From positions 2,772,438-2,836,437 of the forward strand of contig OX638341.1 of NCBI GenBank assembly GCA_951812965.1: a DNA stretch of 64,000 nucleotides, read 5' to 3'. Each line of letters begins with the position of its first letter. Position 1 is the first letter of the stretch. The stretch comes from an uncultured Pseudohongiella sp. Lineage in GTDB: Bacteria; Pseudomonadota; Gammaproteobacteria; Pseudomonadales; Pseudohongiellaceae. The notes beneath the pieces were generated by a model. It worked only from the letters and a program-made list of their open reading frames with translations. It searched no databases and was not told the origin of the DNA. The position numbers were made by a program, and so were the translations under genes. Of the stretch, positions 27,310 through 36,284 are shown one piece after another.

Positions 27310-29102
27310 GACAGGCAATTCTTTCAACGCTGGTTGCGCTGTTCGTCCTGCCATACGGGGCTTACACAAGCGCTCAGACCAGCGCCCCGCAAATCGAAAC
27401 CAGCGTCGACCGTACCGAACTCGCCCGCGGCGAAACCCTGACCTACACGATTCGGGTTTACGACCGTCGCCAGGGCATGCAGCTCGACCTGACCCCGCTG
27501 ACCGAGGAATTCGACGTGCTCGGCACGCGCACTTCGAGTCAGATCCGCAGCGTCAACGGCGCCGTCGAATCCTGGACCGACTATATCGTCACGCTTTTCC
27601 CGCTCACCGAAGGCAATCTGACCATACCCGCGATTCAGGTCAACGAAACCATGACCGATGCGATCGATGTGCTGGTGCGAAATGAGGGCCCCCGCTCCAA
27701 CCAGGGCAACGAGGAACTGTTCCTGGAACTCGAGTCCAACAAGGAATCGATCTACGTGCAGGAACAACTGCTTTTTGCCATCCGCCTGTATTACACGATC
27801 AATGGCATCCGCAATCCGCAGTTCACCGAACTCGAAATCCCCGATACCGTGATCCAGTTGATCGGTTCGCCCAACCAGTACGAAAAACTAATCGACGGTG
27901 TCCGCTACGGCGTGTACGAAAAGCGTTACGTGATTTTTCCGCAACGCAGCGGTTCGCTCGAAATTCCCGACATTCTCTTTCGCGGCGAAGTCACCGACGG
28001 CTCCAGTAATTTTGTCTTTCGCAACCTGAACACGCGCCGCGTAACCGCATTCACCGAGGGCGTGAGCATCGAAGTGCTCGAGCGACCGGAAATCGCGCGC
28101 GACAATGATTTCTGGCTGCCGTTGCGGCAACTGAGCGTGGAAGAAAGCTGGGAGGGACCGGTCGATGACCTGCAAATCGGCGACACGCTCGTGCGCACGA
28201 TCAGTATGCAAGCGGAAGGACTAGACGGAGCGGTGCTGCCGCCGCTGAACGAACTGGCGGTGGACCGCGCCAATGTGTACCCCGAACCTTCGGAAATCGA
28301 GCGCATGTTCGTCGATGGCAGCATCGTCGGCGCCCGGGTCGAGAGGAGTTCCATCGTCGCCACCGAAGCCGGCGCCCTGGAAATTCCCGAAGTCGTGATT
28401 CCCTGGTGGAACGTGGACACCGACCAGCGGGAATTCGCCAGGATTCCCGCCACGACGTTTCAAGTCGCCACGATAGCGGGCGCCACGCCCGCGGAACAAA
28501 CCATCGCCGGTACCGGCGAGGATCTTGCCGAACTGCTCGCCGCCGGTCCGCTGGTGGACCAGGAAATGATCGACGCTCAGGCCGCGGCGGAAACCATCGA
28601 AGTCAGCGAGAACTGGCTCGACTGGTTCTTCGGAATCGTCTTCGCGGTCGTGGCGGCCATGCTGTACCTGGCTCTCGTGAAACCCCATCATTCCGAGGTC
28701 GCTGGCTATCTGCGCGACCGCCGGCGCAGTGTCGAGGCGCATTTCGCACCTGAAAACAACGAAGCCGTGGCGTATCGTCAATTACGCAAGGCGCTGGCCG
28801 GCGGGGAAATCAGGGAAATCAGGCGCTGCCTGGTCTGCTGGGCCGATCACCATATCGACGAAAGGCGAATCGCAAACATGGAAGACATTCTCAACCAGCG
28901 CGACGTGCCGGAATTGCATGCCTTCGTCAACGCAATCCAGGCCTCGCTGTTCAATATCGCCGCTGCGCCGGATGCGCCGGGAGCGATCAATTCCCGGTCA
29001 CTTGCCGGATTGACCGCCCGGCTGCGCAAGGCCAGACACAAGCGCATTCGCAAACAGCGCAAGGCCGCACGCTACGCGCTTGTCCCGCTGTACCGCAACT
29101 GA
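27303..29102 (+). CDS. BatD-like protein
   Basis: A 599-aa protein with a signal sequence (MVRQAILSTLVALFVLPYGAYTSAQ), repeated beta-rich periplasmic domains (first: VDRTELARGETLTYTIRVYD), and a transmembrane segment near 467-487 (WFFGIVFAVVAAMLYLAL) followed by a cytosolic basic tail. It matches the BatD oxygen-tolerance family that ends MoxR/Bat operons. The ATG at 27303 overlaps the preceding stop by 7 nt and gives a clean signal sequence. It is the last gene; repeats of the transposase element begin about 115 nt after its stop. Confidence 0.9.
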   Translation: MVRQAILSTLVALFVLPYGAYTSAQTSAPQIETSVDRTELARGETLTYTIRVYDRRQGMQLDLTPLTEEFDVLGTRTSSQIRSVNGAVESWTDYIVTLFPLTEGNLTIPAIQVNETMTDAIDVLVRNEGPRSNQGNEELFLELESNKESIYVQEQLLFAIRLYYTINGIRNPQFTELEIPDTVIQLIGSPNQYEKLIDGVRYGVYEKRYVIFPQRSGSLEIPDILFRGEVTDGSSNFVFRNLNTRRVTAFTEGVSIEVLERPEIARDNDFWLPLRQLSVEESWEGPVDDLQIGDTLVRTISMQAEGLDGAVLPPLNELAVDRANVYPEPSEIERMFVDGSIVGARVERSSIVATEAGALEIPEVVIPWWNVDTDQREFARIPATTFQVATIAGATPAEQTIAGTGEDLAELLAAGPLVDQEMIDAQAAAETIEVSENWLDWFFGIVFAVVAAMLYLALVKPHHSEVAGYLRDRRRSVEAHFAPENNEAVAYRQLRKALAGGEIREIRRCLVCWADHHIDERRIANMEDILNQRDVPELHAFVNAIQASLFNIAAAPDAPGAINSRSLAGLTARLRKARHKRIRKQRKAARYALVPLYRN

Positions 29103-29437
29103 TAACCGGGCGCCCATCGCGGATTGCGGGAATTGCTGGAATGGGACTCGACACGATTGCTGAGACAGGATCTCGTGAACCGGATTCGAATTATCATTGG
29201 TATGGAGATTCTAGGGAGATTCTAGGACACCCATCATAAGATTCTAGAAGGAGATTCTAGGACACCCATCATAAGATTCTAGGACACCCATCGACCAAGT
29301 TGTTCAACATGAATCCAGTTCAACTTGATGGTCGATTGAAGAAACTCCGAATCGATTCGGGACCGACAGTCAGGAGAACTTTTTCGCAGGCACGGGCAAT
29401 GCTGCCCATTCAGACACGTAATTGAGGCCGCCCCGGA
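29103..29437. repeat. Left repeat block of the HUH transposase element
   Basis: There is no gene in this gap. From 29216 three near-identical units, each reading AGATTCTAGGACACCCATC, lie at about 29217, 29252 and 29274; extra partial copies of GGAGATTCTAG precede them. CTAGAA-GGAGA-TTCTAG (29244-29260) can fold as a hairpin. Just after the last GGACACCCA comes a longer imperfect hairpin, ATCGACCA (29290-29297) with TGGTCGAT (29329-29336) plus inner pairing. On the other side of the transposase gene the same motif appears inverted as TGGGTGTCC. Confidence 0.7.
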
Positions 29438-30400
29438 CTACGCGGCTTTTTTGGTCCGGCTCCTTTCTCTGGCCGCCAGTTTGTCCAGGCCGCTGAACAT
29501 CGTGATCGATTCCTTTTGAATCTCCAGCGCCAGCGTGCACCATTGCGCCTGGTTCAGATTCAAATCCGACAAGGCGGACGGAACCTCTTTCGGAATCAAT
29601 CCCTTCTTGTCCGCTCGGGCAATCCGCCCCGTCCAATCCACCAGTGCAATGTAGTTGCGCACATCGATCGGCAAGAAGGCCGACTCCCCATCGCGCTCGA
29701 TTCCGGACTGGAACGCCATCAGTCCAGGATACGGGCATTCCGTCAAATCGTTGTTTTCCGGCGCCACTCCGCGAATGCGCGCCTGGATGGAAGTAAATTC
29801 GGATTCGCCAAGCGTATTGCTGATCCCGGCCCGCACCGGATTCAAATCAACATAAGCCATGCATGACAGCAACGCCGCCTCATCCAGCAGCGCCTGGGAC
29901 TTGAAGCGCCCTTCCCAGAACCTTCCCGTGCAGTCGTCTTCCTTGTTGGCCCTTCGAGCCATGTACTCATTCAGACAGCGCATGAACCAACTGATGCTGG
30001 TCAGCCGTTCGCGCCAGGTCTTGACAATACGGTCCAGTTGCCGGTATTCCGCCTCGGACCGCAACTCCCCGCGCAGATAGCAATGCACCAGCGGGTCGCC
30101 CTTGTACAAACGCAGCCAGCGGCGGATGACGTCATCGCGGTTCCAATGGCGGCTGCGAGCGGGATCCACGTGCAGGACCACGTGGTAGTGATTGCTCATG
30201 ATCGCGTAGGCGGCTAAATCGATGGCAAAGACTTCGCCGAGCAATGCCAGACGGTCCACCAGCCAGGGCTTGCGGTGGTCGAAATTCTGGCCGGAATACC
30301 GGTCTTCGCCACTAAGGAAGGCCCGCCGCACGCAGCGGGAAACGCAATGGTAGAACGGTGTGTCCGCCAGCGAAATGATCTGTGAGCGGGGTCGGGTCAT
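29438..30400 (-). CDS. Y1 (HUH) transposase, RAYT-like
   Basis: A 320-aa single-strand DNA transposase of the IS200-like (Y1_Tnp) fold. The HUH motif is HYH at 71-73 in AIMSNHYHVVLHVD. A candidate catalytic tyrosine is Y183 in AYVDLNPVRAG, the block typical of REP-associated transposases. Between them lies an insertion and GRFWEGRFKSQALLDE. The C-terminal ~100 residues are specific to this subgroup and end in a basic KK. The ATG at 30400 is preferred; a TTG at 30418 would add six residues. The frame is intact. Whether it acts on the GTAG REPs in this window or on its own flanking repeats is unknown. Confidence 0.85.
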   Translation of the reverse strand: MTRPRSQIISLADTPFYHCVSRCVRRAFLSGEDRYSGQNFDHRKPWLVDRLALLGEVFAIDLAAYAIMSNHYHVVLHVDPARSRHWNRDDVIRRWLRLYKGDPLVHCYLRGELRSEAEYRQLDRIVKTWRERLTSISWFMRCLNEYMARRANKEDDCTGRFWEGRFKSQALLDEAALLSCMAYVDLNPVRAGISNTLGESEFTSIQARIRGVAPENNDLTECPYPGLMAFQSGIERDGESAFLPIDVRNYIALVDWTGRIARADKKGLIPKEVPSALSDLNLNQAQWCTLALEIQKESITMFSGLDKLAARERSRTKKAA

Positions 30401-30458
30401 ACTCTGCCTGCGGGTCAATGGATTTCTTGCAGATAGGTATAGTCAGGATTCGAAAAAA

Positions 30459-30543
30459 TGCCAGATCTTGGCAATATTTTGGTGGGTGTCCGACGGTGGT
30501 GTTCCATGATGGCGCCTTTAGGTGGGTGTCCCATGATGGCGCC
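30459..30543. repeat. Right repeat block of the HUH transposase element
   Basis: A small hairpin TGCCA-GATCT-TGGCA (30459-30473) is followed by two units of GGTGGGTGTCC at 30481-30491 and 30521-30531, each followed by CCATGATGGCGCC (directly in the second, after a short spacer in the first). The TGGGTGTCC core is the inverse of the GGACACCCA repeats left of the gene. Confidence 0.65.
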
Positions 30544-30553
30544 CCGATTCGAT

Positions 30554-30583
30554 TTTCGGCTCGCCAGGGATGGCGAGCCGAAA
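30554..30583. repeat. Strong hairpin between the transposase and purF
   Basis: A perfect 13-bp stem TTTCGGCTCGCCA (read on the minus strand) with a four-base loop lies about 87 nt downstream of the purF stop. There is no T-run after it on either strand, so it is not a textbook terminator; it may protect the purF mRNA 3' end or be a separate palindromic repeat. Confidence 0.5.
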
Positions 30584-30669
30584 TTTAGCGAAAAGGCGCT
30601 CCCGCCCACGGGCCCGATCGAAGCCACTGACAGTCTCACTCCCACAAAGATTCTGCGGCTTGGATTGAC

Positions 30670-32196
30670 CTATTCGCTGTTGTACAAGTCCGCCACAAGA
30701 GTTTGATCTTTCAGGCGCGCCACTTTCCGCCGGGCTTGCTTGGCGGCGTCGTTGCGGGAATGTTCCAGCCGGCGCAGATAGATTTCGTCGACGTCCGAGG
30801 TGATGTATTTGCCGTCGAAAACCGAACATTCGAAGCGAGTGATGTTCTTGTTCCCTTCGCGCGAGGATTCGACCAGGTCTTCCAGGTCTTGGTAGATTAG
30901 CCAGTCCGCACCGATGGCTTCCTGCACTTCATCGACATTGCGGCCAGCGGCGATGAGTTCCGAGGCCGCGGGCATATCGATGCCATATACATTGGGAAAG
31001 CGGATCGGCGGAGCGGCCGAAGCGAAATAAACCTTGCGCGCGCCGGCGTCCCTGGCCATCTGGATAATCTGCTTGGAGGTCGTGCCGCGCACGATGGAAT
31101 CGTCGACCAGCAGAACGTTCTTGCCGCGGAATTCCAGGTCGATCGCGTTGAGTTTCTGGCGCACGGATTTCTTGCGCTGTACTTGCCCCGGCATGATGAA
31201 AGTGCGGCCAATATAGCGATTCTTGACGAATCCTTCGCGGAATTTGACTCCCAGCCGATTGGCAAGTTCCAGCGCCGATGGGCGGCTGGTTTCCGGAATC
31301 GGAATGACCACGTCGATATCGTGCTTGGGGCGCAGGCGTTTCAACTTGTCCGCCAGTTTTTCACCCATGCGCAGTCGCGCCTTGTACACCGAAATGCCGT
31401 CCATCAGCGAATCCGGCCGCGCAAAATAAACGTGTTCGAAAATACAAGGGGTATGAATCCCCGGCTCGACGCAAACCCTGCTATGCAGGTTGCCGGCGAA
31501 ATCCATGTAGATGGCCTCGCCGGGAGCGACGTCGCGCTCGATATCGAAACCCTGGGAGTCGAGCGCGACGGACTCCGAGGCGACCATGTATTCGTGCTTG
31601 CCATCGCGTACGCGGCTGCCGAAGACCAGCGGCCTGATGCCATGGGGGTCGCGAAAACCGACAATACCGTAACCGGCGATCATGACGATGACTGCATAGG
31701 CCCCGCGGCAGCGCATATGAACGCCGGTAATCGCCGCGAACACGTCTTCCGGCGTCGGCGACATTTTGCCCCGCCGGTGCAATTCGTGGGCGAAAACGTT
31801 CAGCAGCACCTCTGAATCGGAATCCGTATTGATGTGCCGCAGATCGTCACGGAACAGATTCCGGCCCAGTTCGCGATTGTTGGTGAGATTGCCGTTATGG
31901 GCCAGCGCCAGTCCGTAGGGGGAATTCACGTAAAGCGGCTGAGCGAGCGCGGGGCTGCTGCTGCCGGCGGTGGGATAGCGCACATGGGCGATGCCCATCT
32001 GCCCCGTGAGCCGACGCATATGACGGTTGCGGAAGACATCATTGACCAGGCCGTTGTCCTTGCGAAGGTTCAGCTTGCCGTGGTCGCTGGTCATGATGCC
32101 GGCCGCATCCTGCCCGCGATGCTGCAGTACCGTCAGGGTGTCATACAGGCAAAGGCCGACATCCTTGCCCGTTACAACGCCAACCAGACCACACAT
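30670..32196 (-). CDS. purF: Amidophosphoribosyltransferase
   Basis: This enzyme catalyses the first committed step of purine synthesis, moving the glutamine amide to PRPP (508 aa). After removal of Met the N-terminal nucleophile is Cys2 (MCGLVGVV). The glutaminase domain has [17 protein letters not shown] and HNGNLTN. The phosphoribosyltransferase domain has the PRPP loop [17 protein letters not shown]. An upstream in-frame start is rejected because Cys2 must be N-terminal, and GGGAGAG precedes this ATG. It lies 31 nt after cvpA at the end of the truA-purF run. Confidence 0.97.
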   Translation of the reverse strand: MCGLVGVVTGKDVGLCLYDTLTVLQHRGQDAAGIMTSDHGKLNLRKDNGLVNDVFRNRHMRRLTGQMGIAHVRYPTAGSSSPALAQPLYVNSPYGLALAHNGNLTNNRELGRNLFRDDLRHINTDSDSEVLLNVFAHELHRRGKMSPTPEDVFAAITGVHMRCRGAYAVIVMIAGYGIVGFRDPHGIRPLVFGSRVRDGKHEYMVASESVALDSQGFDIERDVAPGEAIYMDFAGNLHSRVCVEPGIHTPCIFEHVYFARPDSLMDGISVYKARLRMGEKLADKLKRLRPKHDIDVVIPIPETSRPSALELANRLGVKFREGFVKNRYIGRTFIMPGQVQRKKSVRQKLNAIDLEFRGKNVLLVDDSIVRGTTSKQIIQMARDAGARKVYFASAAPPIRFPNVYGIDMPAASELIAAGRNVDEVQEAIGADWLIYQDLEDLVESSREGNKNITRFECSVFDGKYITSDVDEIYLRRLEHSRNDAAKQARRKVARLKDQTLVADLYNSE

Positions 32197-32227
32197 GATC
32201 GTCTCTCCCGTTCGGCCGTGGTCGCCA

Positions 32228-32737
32228 TTATATGACAACCAGACCGCTGGATTGCGGAAATACGTTCGGTAACCACATAATCAGTTCCAGACCAAGCTGA
32301 ACCAGCAAGGATTGGCTCCAGAAATCGGCTCCGCCGATGAAAGGACGCAGCAGTAATAGCGCGACACAGACCAACAGCACACCCCACATGACGCCGAATA
32401 ATCCTCCGAGAACCCGATCCATCAAGGTTAGTCCGGCAAGGGATACAATCCTGGCCAATATATTGGCGATCAGCCAGTTTCCTAACAGCAGTACGCCTGT
32501 AAAAATCAGTAGAAACGCCACCACATTGCGCAAGGATGCGTCCCCGATGAGCCCCTCCATGGAATTGGCGAAACTGCCGGCATAGAGCCAGACTACCGCC
32601 ACCGCCGCCACCAACGTCACCAGCCACAGCAAAGTCCGCACAAGCCCCCGGAACAGGCCATGGACGCAGGCAAGCCCCACTACGATGAGGATAATGAAGT
32701 CGGCCGCATTCAGTTCCACGGGTTCCAAGATATTCAA
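32228..32737 (-). CDS. cvpA: CvpA family inner-membrane protein
   Basis: A 169-aa protein with about four transmembrane segments (first: [18 protein letters not shown]). It is named for colicin V production and is linked in enterobacteria to envelope stress and bile-salt resistance; the mechanism is not known. The start is a TTG overlapping the preceding stop (TTGA), followed by [14 protein letters not shown]. It is next to purF as in most gammaproteobacteria. Confidence 0.93.
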   Translation of the reverse strand: MNILEPVELNAADFIILIVVGLACVHGLFRGLVRTLLWLVTLVAAVAVVWLYAGSFANSMEGLIGDASLRNVVAFLLIFTGVLLLGNWLIANILARIVSLAGLTLMDRVLGGLFGVMWGVLLVCVALLLLRPFIGGADFWSQSLLVQLGLELIMWLPNVFPQSSGLVVI

Positions 32738-33279
32738 AACCTCTGCAATTCGAACGGCAGGATGACGCCGGCAATACCGAATTCATCCTCCAGCCGGGAT
32801 TGGTACTCCCGTGCCGTATCGTGCCCGAGCCAAGGACCCACCAGCACTGCCTGCAGCGGGCCCTGCCCGTTCTGCTGCAGGCGGACATAGGCTCGATATC
32901 CGGCCTCGCGCAATTGCGTCAGCAGTTGCCGCGCTTCGTCCTCGCCGGCGAACAATCCCATTCGCAAGCTCCAGCCGCGCGGCAGGCCCCGTTCGTCGAG
33001 GATGGGTATTTCGCGCCAACTGTCCGCGGCGTCTTCGGTACGGGCTTCTTCCACGGCGCGCTGGTCCGCCGACACAATGATTGCGAGAGTGTCGGCGAGT
33101 ATGACCGGCCTCGATTGCTCCGGCTCGGGCAGTACGGGAACCGAAGGAGGCGGCGGAATCCGGCTCGGCAATTGCGGTTGAATCGAATCCCGGCGGTCGA
33201 AAATCATCGGCAGGAAGATCAGTCCCAGCGCCAGAATGACAACAGCCGACAAGACTCCGCGTCTTATGATCTGTCTCAC
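32734..33279 (-). CDS. SPOR domain protein (DedD-like)
   Basis: A 181-aa inner-membrane protein with one N-terminal transmembrane segment (GVLSAVVILALGLIFLPMIF), a proline-rich linker (PSRIPPPPSVPVLPEPE) and a C-terminal SPOR domain (about 102-180: WSLRMGLFAGEDEARQLLTQL). SPOR domains bind denuded glycan at the septum. Its position between folC and cvpA is that of dedD. The GTG start overlaps folC by 4 nt. Confidence 0.9.
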   Translation of the reverse strand: MRQIIRRGVLSAVVILALGLIFLPMIFDRRDSIQPQLPSRIPPPPSVPVLPEPEQSRPVILADTLAIIVSADQRAVEEARTEDAADSWREIPILDERGLPRGWSLRMGLFAGEDEARQLLTQLREAGYRAYVRLQQNGQGPLQAVLVGPWLGHDTAREYQSRLEDEFGIAGVILPFELQRF

Positions 33280-34559
33280 AAGGCTTCCCTCGCGTCAGCC
33301 GTGGTAAATGGACGCGCGGCCGCGACCGTATGAAATGAACCGGTTACCACGACCAGATCCGACCCCGAACCGGCCGCCTCGCGATACGCATGCGCCACTT
33401 CGCCCGCAAGGACGATTTCAGCGCCCGGCAAGCGGGACCGCAGGCGTGAATACAATACGGACGCAGGCGCATTGCGTGTATCTTCGAATTCAGAAATATA
33501 CCAGACATCCACCTGGGCATTCAGGGCGGCCGCGATGCCTTCCATATCCTTATCCGCCAGCAAGGCGATAACTGCAGCGACCTTGCATCGCGGCCCGAGT
33601 CCAGCGCGCAGTTCGGCAATTCTTTCCGCGAGCCGCCGGGCAGCCGCGGGATTGTGCGCCACGTCTAGTAGGACCGCCGTTCCGCCGGTCCTGTCCCTGC
33701 ATTGCTCCAGCCGTCCCGGCAGGCCCGCCTGGCGTTGGGCGGCGCGAACTCCGTTATCCGTTATCCGCAAATCCGCAAGCTGTACCGCCTGCAAGGCGGC
33801 GGCCATGGCCGGTAAAGGCAAGTCCGGCTTTTTCAGGCCCTCGATCCGGATTGCCCCCCCCGCGCCGCGGCCCCACCAGCGCCAGGCTCCCGCTTCGACA
33901 CAGGCGCCAAATTCCTTCCCCCGGCAAAGCACCGGCGCGTCCAGTTTTCCGGCTTGCGTCAACACGCTCGCCGGCGGTTGTTCTTCGCCATAAACCAATG
34001 GCGTGCCGCGGCGAAGAATGCCGGCTTTCTCGGCGCCGATCTGCTCCCGGCTGCCGCCCAGCCACTCCTGGTGGTCCAACTCGATATTGGTAATCAGCGT
34101 TATATCCGCATCGACGATATTGACTGCGTCCAGGCGCCCGCCCAGGCCGACTTCGAGAATAATGGCGTCCAGTCGCTCGCGCGCGAATATATCCAGGGCG
34201 GCCAGGGTTGCGAATTCGAAGTAGCTGAGACTGATCCCTTCCCTGGCATGATCGACCTTCGCCAGGGCCGTACAGATCGACTCGTCTTCGCACTCCGTTC
34301 CGGAAATGCGAATTCGCTCGTTGAAGCGATGCAGGTGCGGCGACAGGTAACTGCCCGTGCACAGACCCGAATTCAGTAAAACCGCGTCAATGGCCGCCAG
34401 CGTCGAACCCTTGCCATTGGTTCCCGCAATCGTGAAAACGAAGGGCGCGGGGCGCGCAAGCCCCATGTTCTCCGCGACCTCGCGCACGCGATCGAGGCCG
34501 AGCTCCATGTCGCGTGGATGCACGGTAGCGATATGAGCCAGCCATGCAGGAAGATTCAC
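33276..34559 (-). CDS. folC: Folylpolyglutamate / dihydrofolate synthase
   Basis: A bifunctional Mur-ligase-like enzyme (427 aa) adding glutamate to dihydropteroate and folates. The ATP-binding loop FTIAGTNGKGST is near 41-52, with YLSPHLHRFNERIRI, the metal-binding glutamate region ILEVGLGGRLDAVN, and ITNIELDHQEWLG. The C-terminal domain has LLDVAHNPAAARRL. The start is GTG. It is 19 nt downstream of accD and overlaps the SPOR gene by 4 nt. Confidence 0.96.
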   Translation of the reverse strand: MNLPAWLAHIATVHPRDMELGLDRVREVAENMGLARPAPFVFTIAGTNGKGSTLAAIDAVLLNSGLCTGSYLSPHLHRFNERIRISGTECEDESICTALAKVDHAREGISLSYFEFATLAALDIFARERLDAIILEVGLGGRLDAVNIVDADITLITNIELDHQEWLGGSREQIGAEKAGILRRGTPLVYGEEQPPASVLTQAGKLDAPVLCRGKEFGACVEAGAWRWWGRGAGGAIRIEGLKKPDLPLPAMAAALQAVQLADLRITDNGVRAAQRQAGLPGRLEQCRDRTGGTAVLLDVAHNPAAARRLAERIAELRAGLGPRCKVAAVIALLADKDMEGIAAALNAQVDVWYISEFEDTRNAPASVLYSRLRSRLPGAEIVLAGEVAHAYREAAGSGSDLVVVTGSFHTVAAARPFTTADAREAL

Positions 34560-34578
34560 GTCGGGTTTTGCCGGGGCC

Positions 34579-35448
34579 TCAATTCACCGAGCGCCGGAAC
34601 CAGCCGAGCTTGTCGAGCAGTGAAGCGATGCGCCCGCGCAGGTCGCGGCGGTGCACGATCATGTCGACGGCGCCGTGTTCGAGCAGAAACTCGCTGCGCT
34701 GAAAGCCTTCGGGCAGTTTCACTTTCACGGTTTGGCGAATGACGTCGGGACCCGTAAAACCCACCAGGGCGTTGGGTTCGGCGATATTGACATCGCCCAG
34801 CATGGCCAGGCTGGCGGATACGCCGCCATAGACCGGGTCCACCAGAACGGAAATGTAGGGCAGGCTGTATTGACGCAGTCTTTCCAGCGCGGCGGCGGTC
34901 TTGGCCATTTGCATCAACGAGATCAGCGCTTCCTGCATGCGCGCGCCGCCGCTGGTGGAAAAACAGACCAGAGGCAACTCTTCCTCGATACAGATATTGA
35001 CCGCCTGAGCGAATTTCTCACCGACCACCGCTCCCATCGAACCGCCGATGAAGCTGAATTCGAACACCGCCACAAGCAGCGGCGACCCTTGCAGTTTGCC
35101 TTTCACTACGACGAGGGCGTCTTTCTCTCCGGTCGCCTTCTGGGCGCTGCCCAACCGGTCGCGATAACGTTTCCGATCCCTGAACTTGAGCAGGTCCACC
35201 GGCTCCAGGTCCGCCAGCAATTCCTGGCGATCGTCTTCGTCGAGGAACAGATCGATTCGGCGTCGGGCCGAAATGCGCATGTGATGATCGCATTTCGGAC
35301 AGACGTCGTGATTCTCGTCCAGGCTTTTGCGATACAACATTGCATCGCAGCGCGGGCATTGCTTCCAGACGCCTTCCGGCACGGTCGACTTGCGCGCGCC
35401 CGTCTCCCCGGACGAAATCGACGGCAATATCTTGTTTATCCAACTCAT
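34579..35448 (-). CDS. accD: Acetyl-CoA carboxylase carboxyltransferase, beta subunit
   Basis: The beta subunit (289 aa) of the carboxyltransferase that makes malonyl-CoA for fatty-acid synthesis. The N-terminal four-cysteine zinc ribbon is complete: CPRCDAML and CPKCDHH (near 32-58). The core has [36 protein letters not shown] and [16 protein letters not shown]. It overlaps trpA by 4 nt. The partner accA is not in the window. Confidence 0.97.
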   Translation of the reverse strand: MSWINKILPSISSGETGARKSTVPEGVWKQCPRCDAMLYRKSLDENHDVCPKCDHHMRISARRRIDLFLDEDDRQELLADLEPVDLLKFRDRKRYRDRLGSAQKATGEKDALVVVKGKLQGSPLLVAVFEFSFIGGSMGAVVGEKFAQAVNICIEEELPLVCFSTSGGARMQEALISLMQMAKTAAALERLRQYSLPYISVLVDPVYGGVSASLAMLGDVNIAEPNALVGFTGPDVIRQTVKVKLPEGFQRSEFLLEHGAVDMIVHRRDLRGRIASLLDKLGWFRRSVN

Positions 35449-36284
35449 GAATTCCGGTCCCCCTTCGCCTGACGCGCATTCAGCGCCTGCCGCAGATTGC
35501 CGATCAGCGCGGCGGCCTCGCTGATTTGGCCCGGCTCCCGCCGGGAAGCCGCCGGCAATTGCCCGATTCGCTCCACCAGGGCGCTGCCGACAATGATTCC
35601 ATCCCCCAGTTCATTCATGGCCAGGGCCGTTTCCACGTCCCTGATGCCAAAGCCGACGACCACCGGGAGCGAAGTCCAGTCCCTGAGCCGGGCAATATTC
35701 CGCTCCACCGATTCTCGATCCTCCAGCGCGGCGCCGGTAACTCCCTTGAGGGAGACATAATACAGATAACCGCTTGTGTATTCGATGATTTCTTTTGTGC
35801 GGGCCGCGGTGGTAGTAGGCGAAACCAGGAAGATCCGGTCTATATCCCGGCCCGCGAGCAAGGCAGGCAGGTCACCGGCTTCAGCCGGAGGCATGTCTAC
35901 CACGAGCACTCCGTCCACATCAGCGCGGGCGCAGTTTTCGGCAAATTGCGCGTAGCCCATGATCTCGATGGGATTTAGATAGCCCATCAGGACGATCGGC
36001 GTTTCCATGTCCCTTGTGCGGAAACGTGCGGCGAGTTCGAGCACTCCGCCGAGCGTCGCGCCGGCGGCAAGCGCGCGCTCCACGCCGCGCTGAATGGCCG
36101 GACCGTCGGATGACGGGTCGCTGAAAGGAATTCCCAGCTCGATCATGTCGGCGCCCTGGCGCACGAGTTCGTGCATGATTGCAAGCGACGTATCGAAGTC
36201 GGGATCGCCCGCAACCAGATAGGGAATCAGCAATCCCCTGCCCTCGTCGGCGGCGCGCGCCGCGCATTGCGAAATCCGGCTCAT
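35445..36284 (-). CDS. trpA: Tryptophan synthase, alpha chain
   Basis: This chain cleaves indole-3-glycerol phosphate to indole, which passes through a tunnel to TrpB (279 aa). The catalytic glutamate and aspartate are in [19 protein letters not shown], and the phosphate-binding region is VVGFGIRD and IIVGSALV. The ATG shares one base with the trpB stop (TGATG), a typical coupling junction for subunits made in equal amounts. Confidence 0.97.
   Translation of the reverse strand: MSRISQCAARAADEGRGLLIPYLVAGDPDFDTSLAIMHELVRQGADMIELGIPFSDPSSDGPAIQRGVERALAAGATLGGVLELAARFRTRDMETPIVLMGYLNPIEIMGYAQFAENCARADVDGVLVVDMPPAEAGDLPALLAGRDIDRIFLVSPTTTAARTKEIIEYTSGYLYYVSLKGVTGAALEDRESVERNIARLRDWTSLPVVVGFGIRDVETALAMNELGDGIIVGSALVERIGQLPAASRREPGQISEAAALIGNLRQALNARQAKGDRNS

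Larger units (their letters stand above)
29216..30543. mobile_element. REP-associated-type (Y1/HUH) transposase element with inverted repeat blocks
   Basis: A single HUH transposase gene is bounded by GGACACCCA-containing repeats: forward on the left (29216-29290) and as TGGGTGTCC on the right (30481-30530). Small hairpins stand next to both blocks. IS200/IS605 transposases and RAYTs recognise hairpins at element ends rather than classical inverted repeats. The exact borders are not known, and whether the unit moves as a whole is inference. Confidence 0.6.

Noticed and set aside
22944-29102. MoxR/VWA operon as a new defence system
   Set aside because: All six genes match the common Bat operon in order and domain content; no nuclease or other effector gene is present.
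29216-29290. Possible CRISPR array
   Set aside because: Only three short units with uneven, repeat-like spacing, no spacers of constant length and no cas genes; better explained as transposase-linked repeats.
30554-30583. Intrinsic terminator of the purF operon
   Set aside because: The stem is good but neither strand has a T-run after it.
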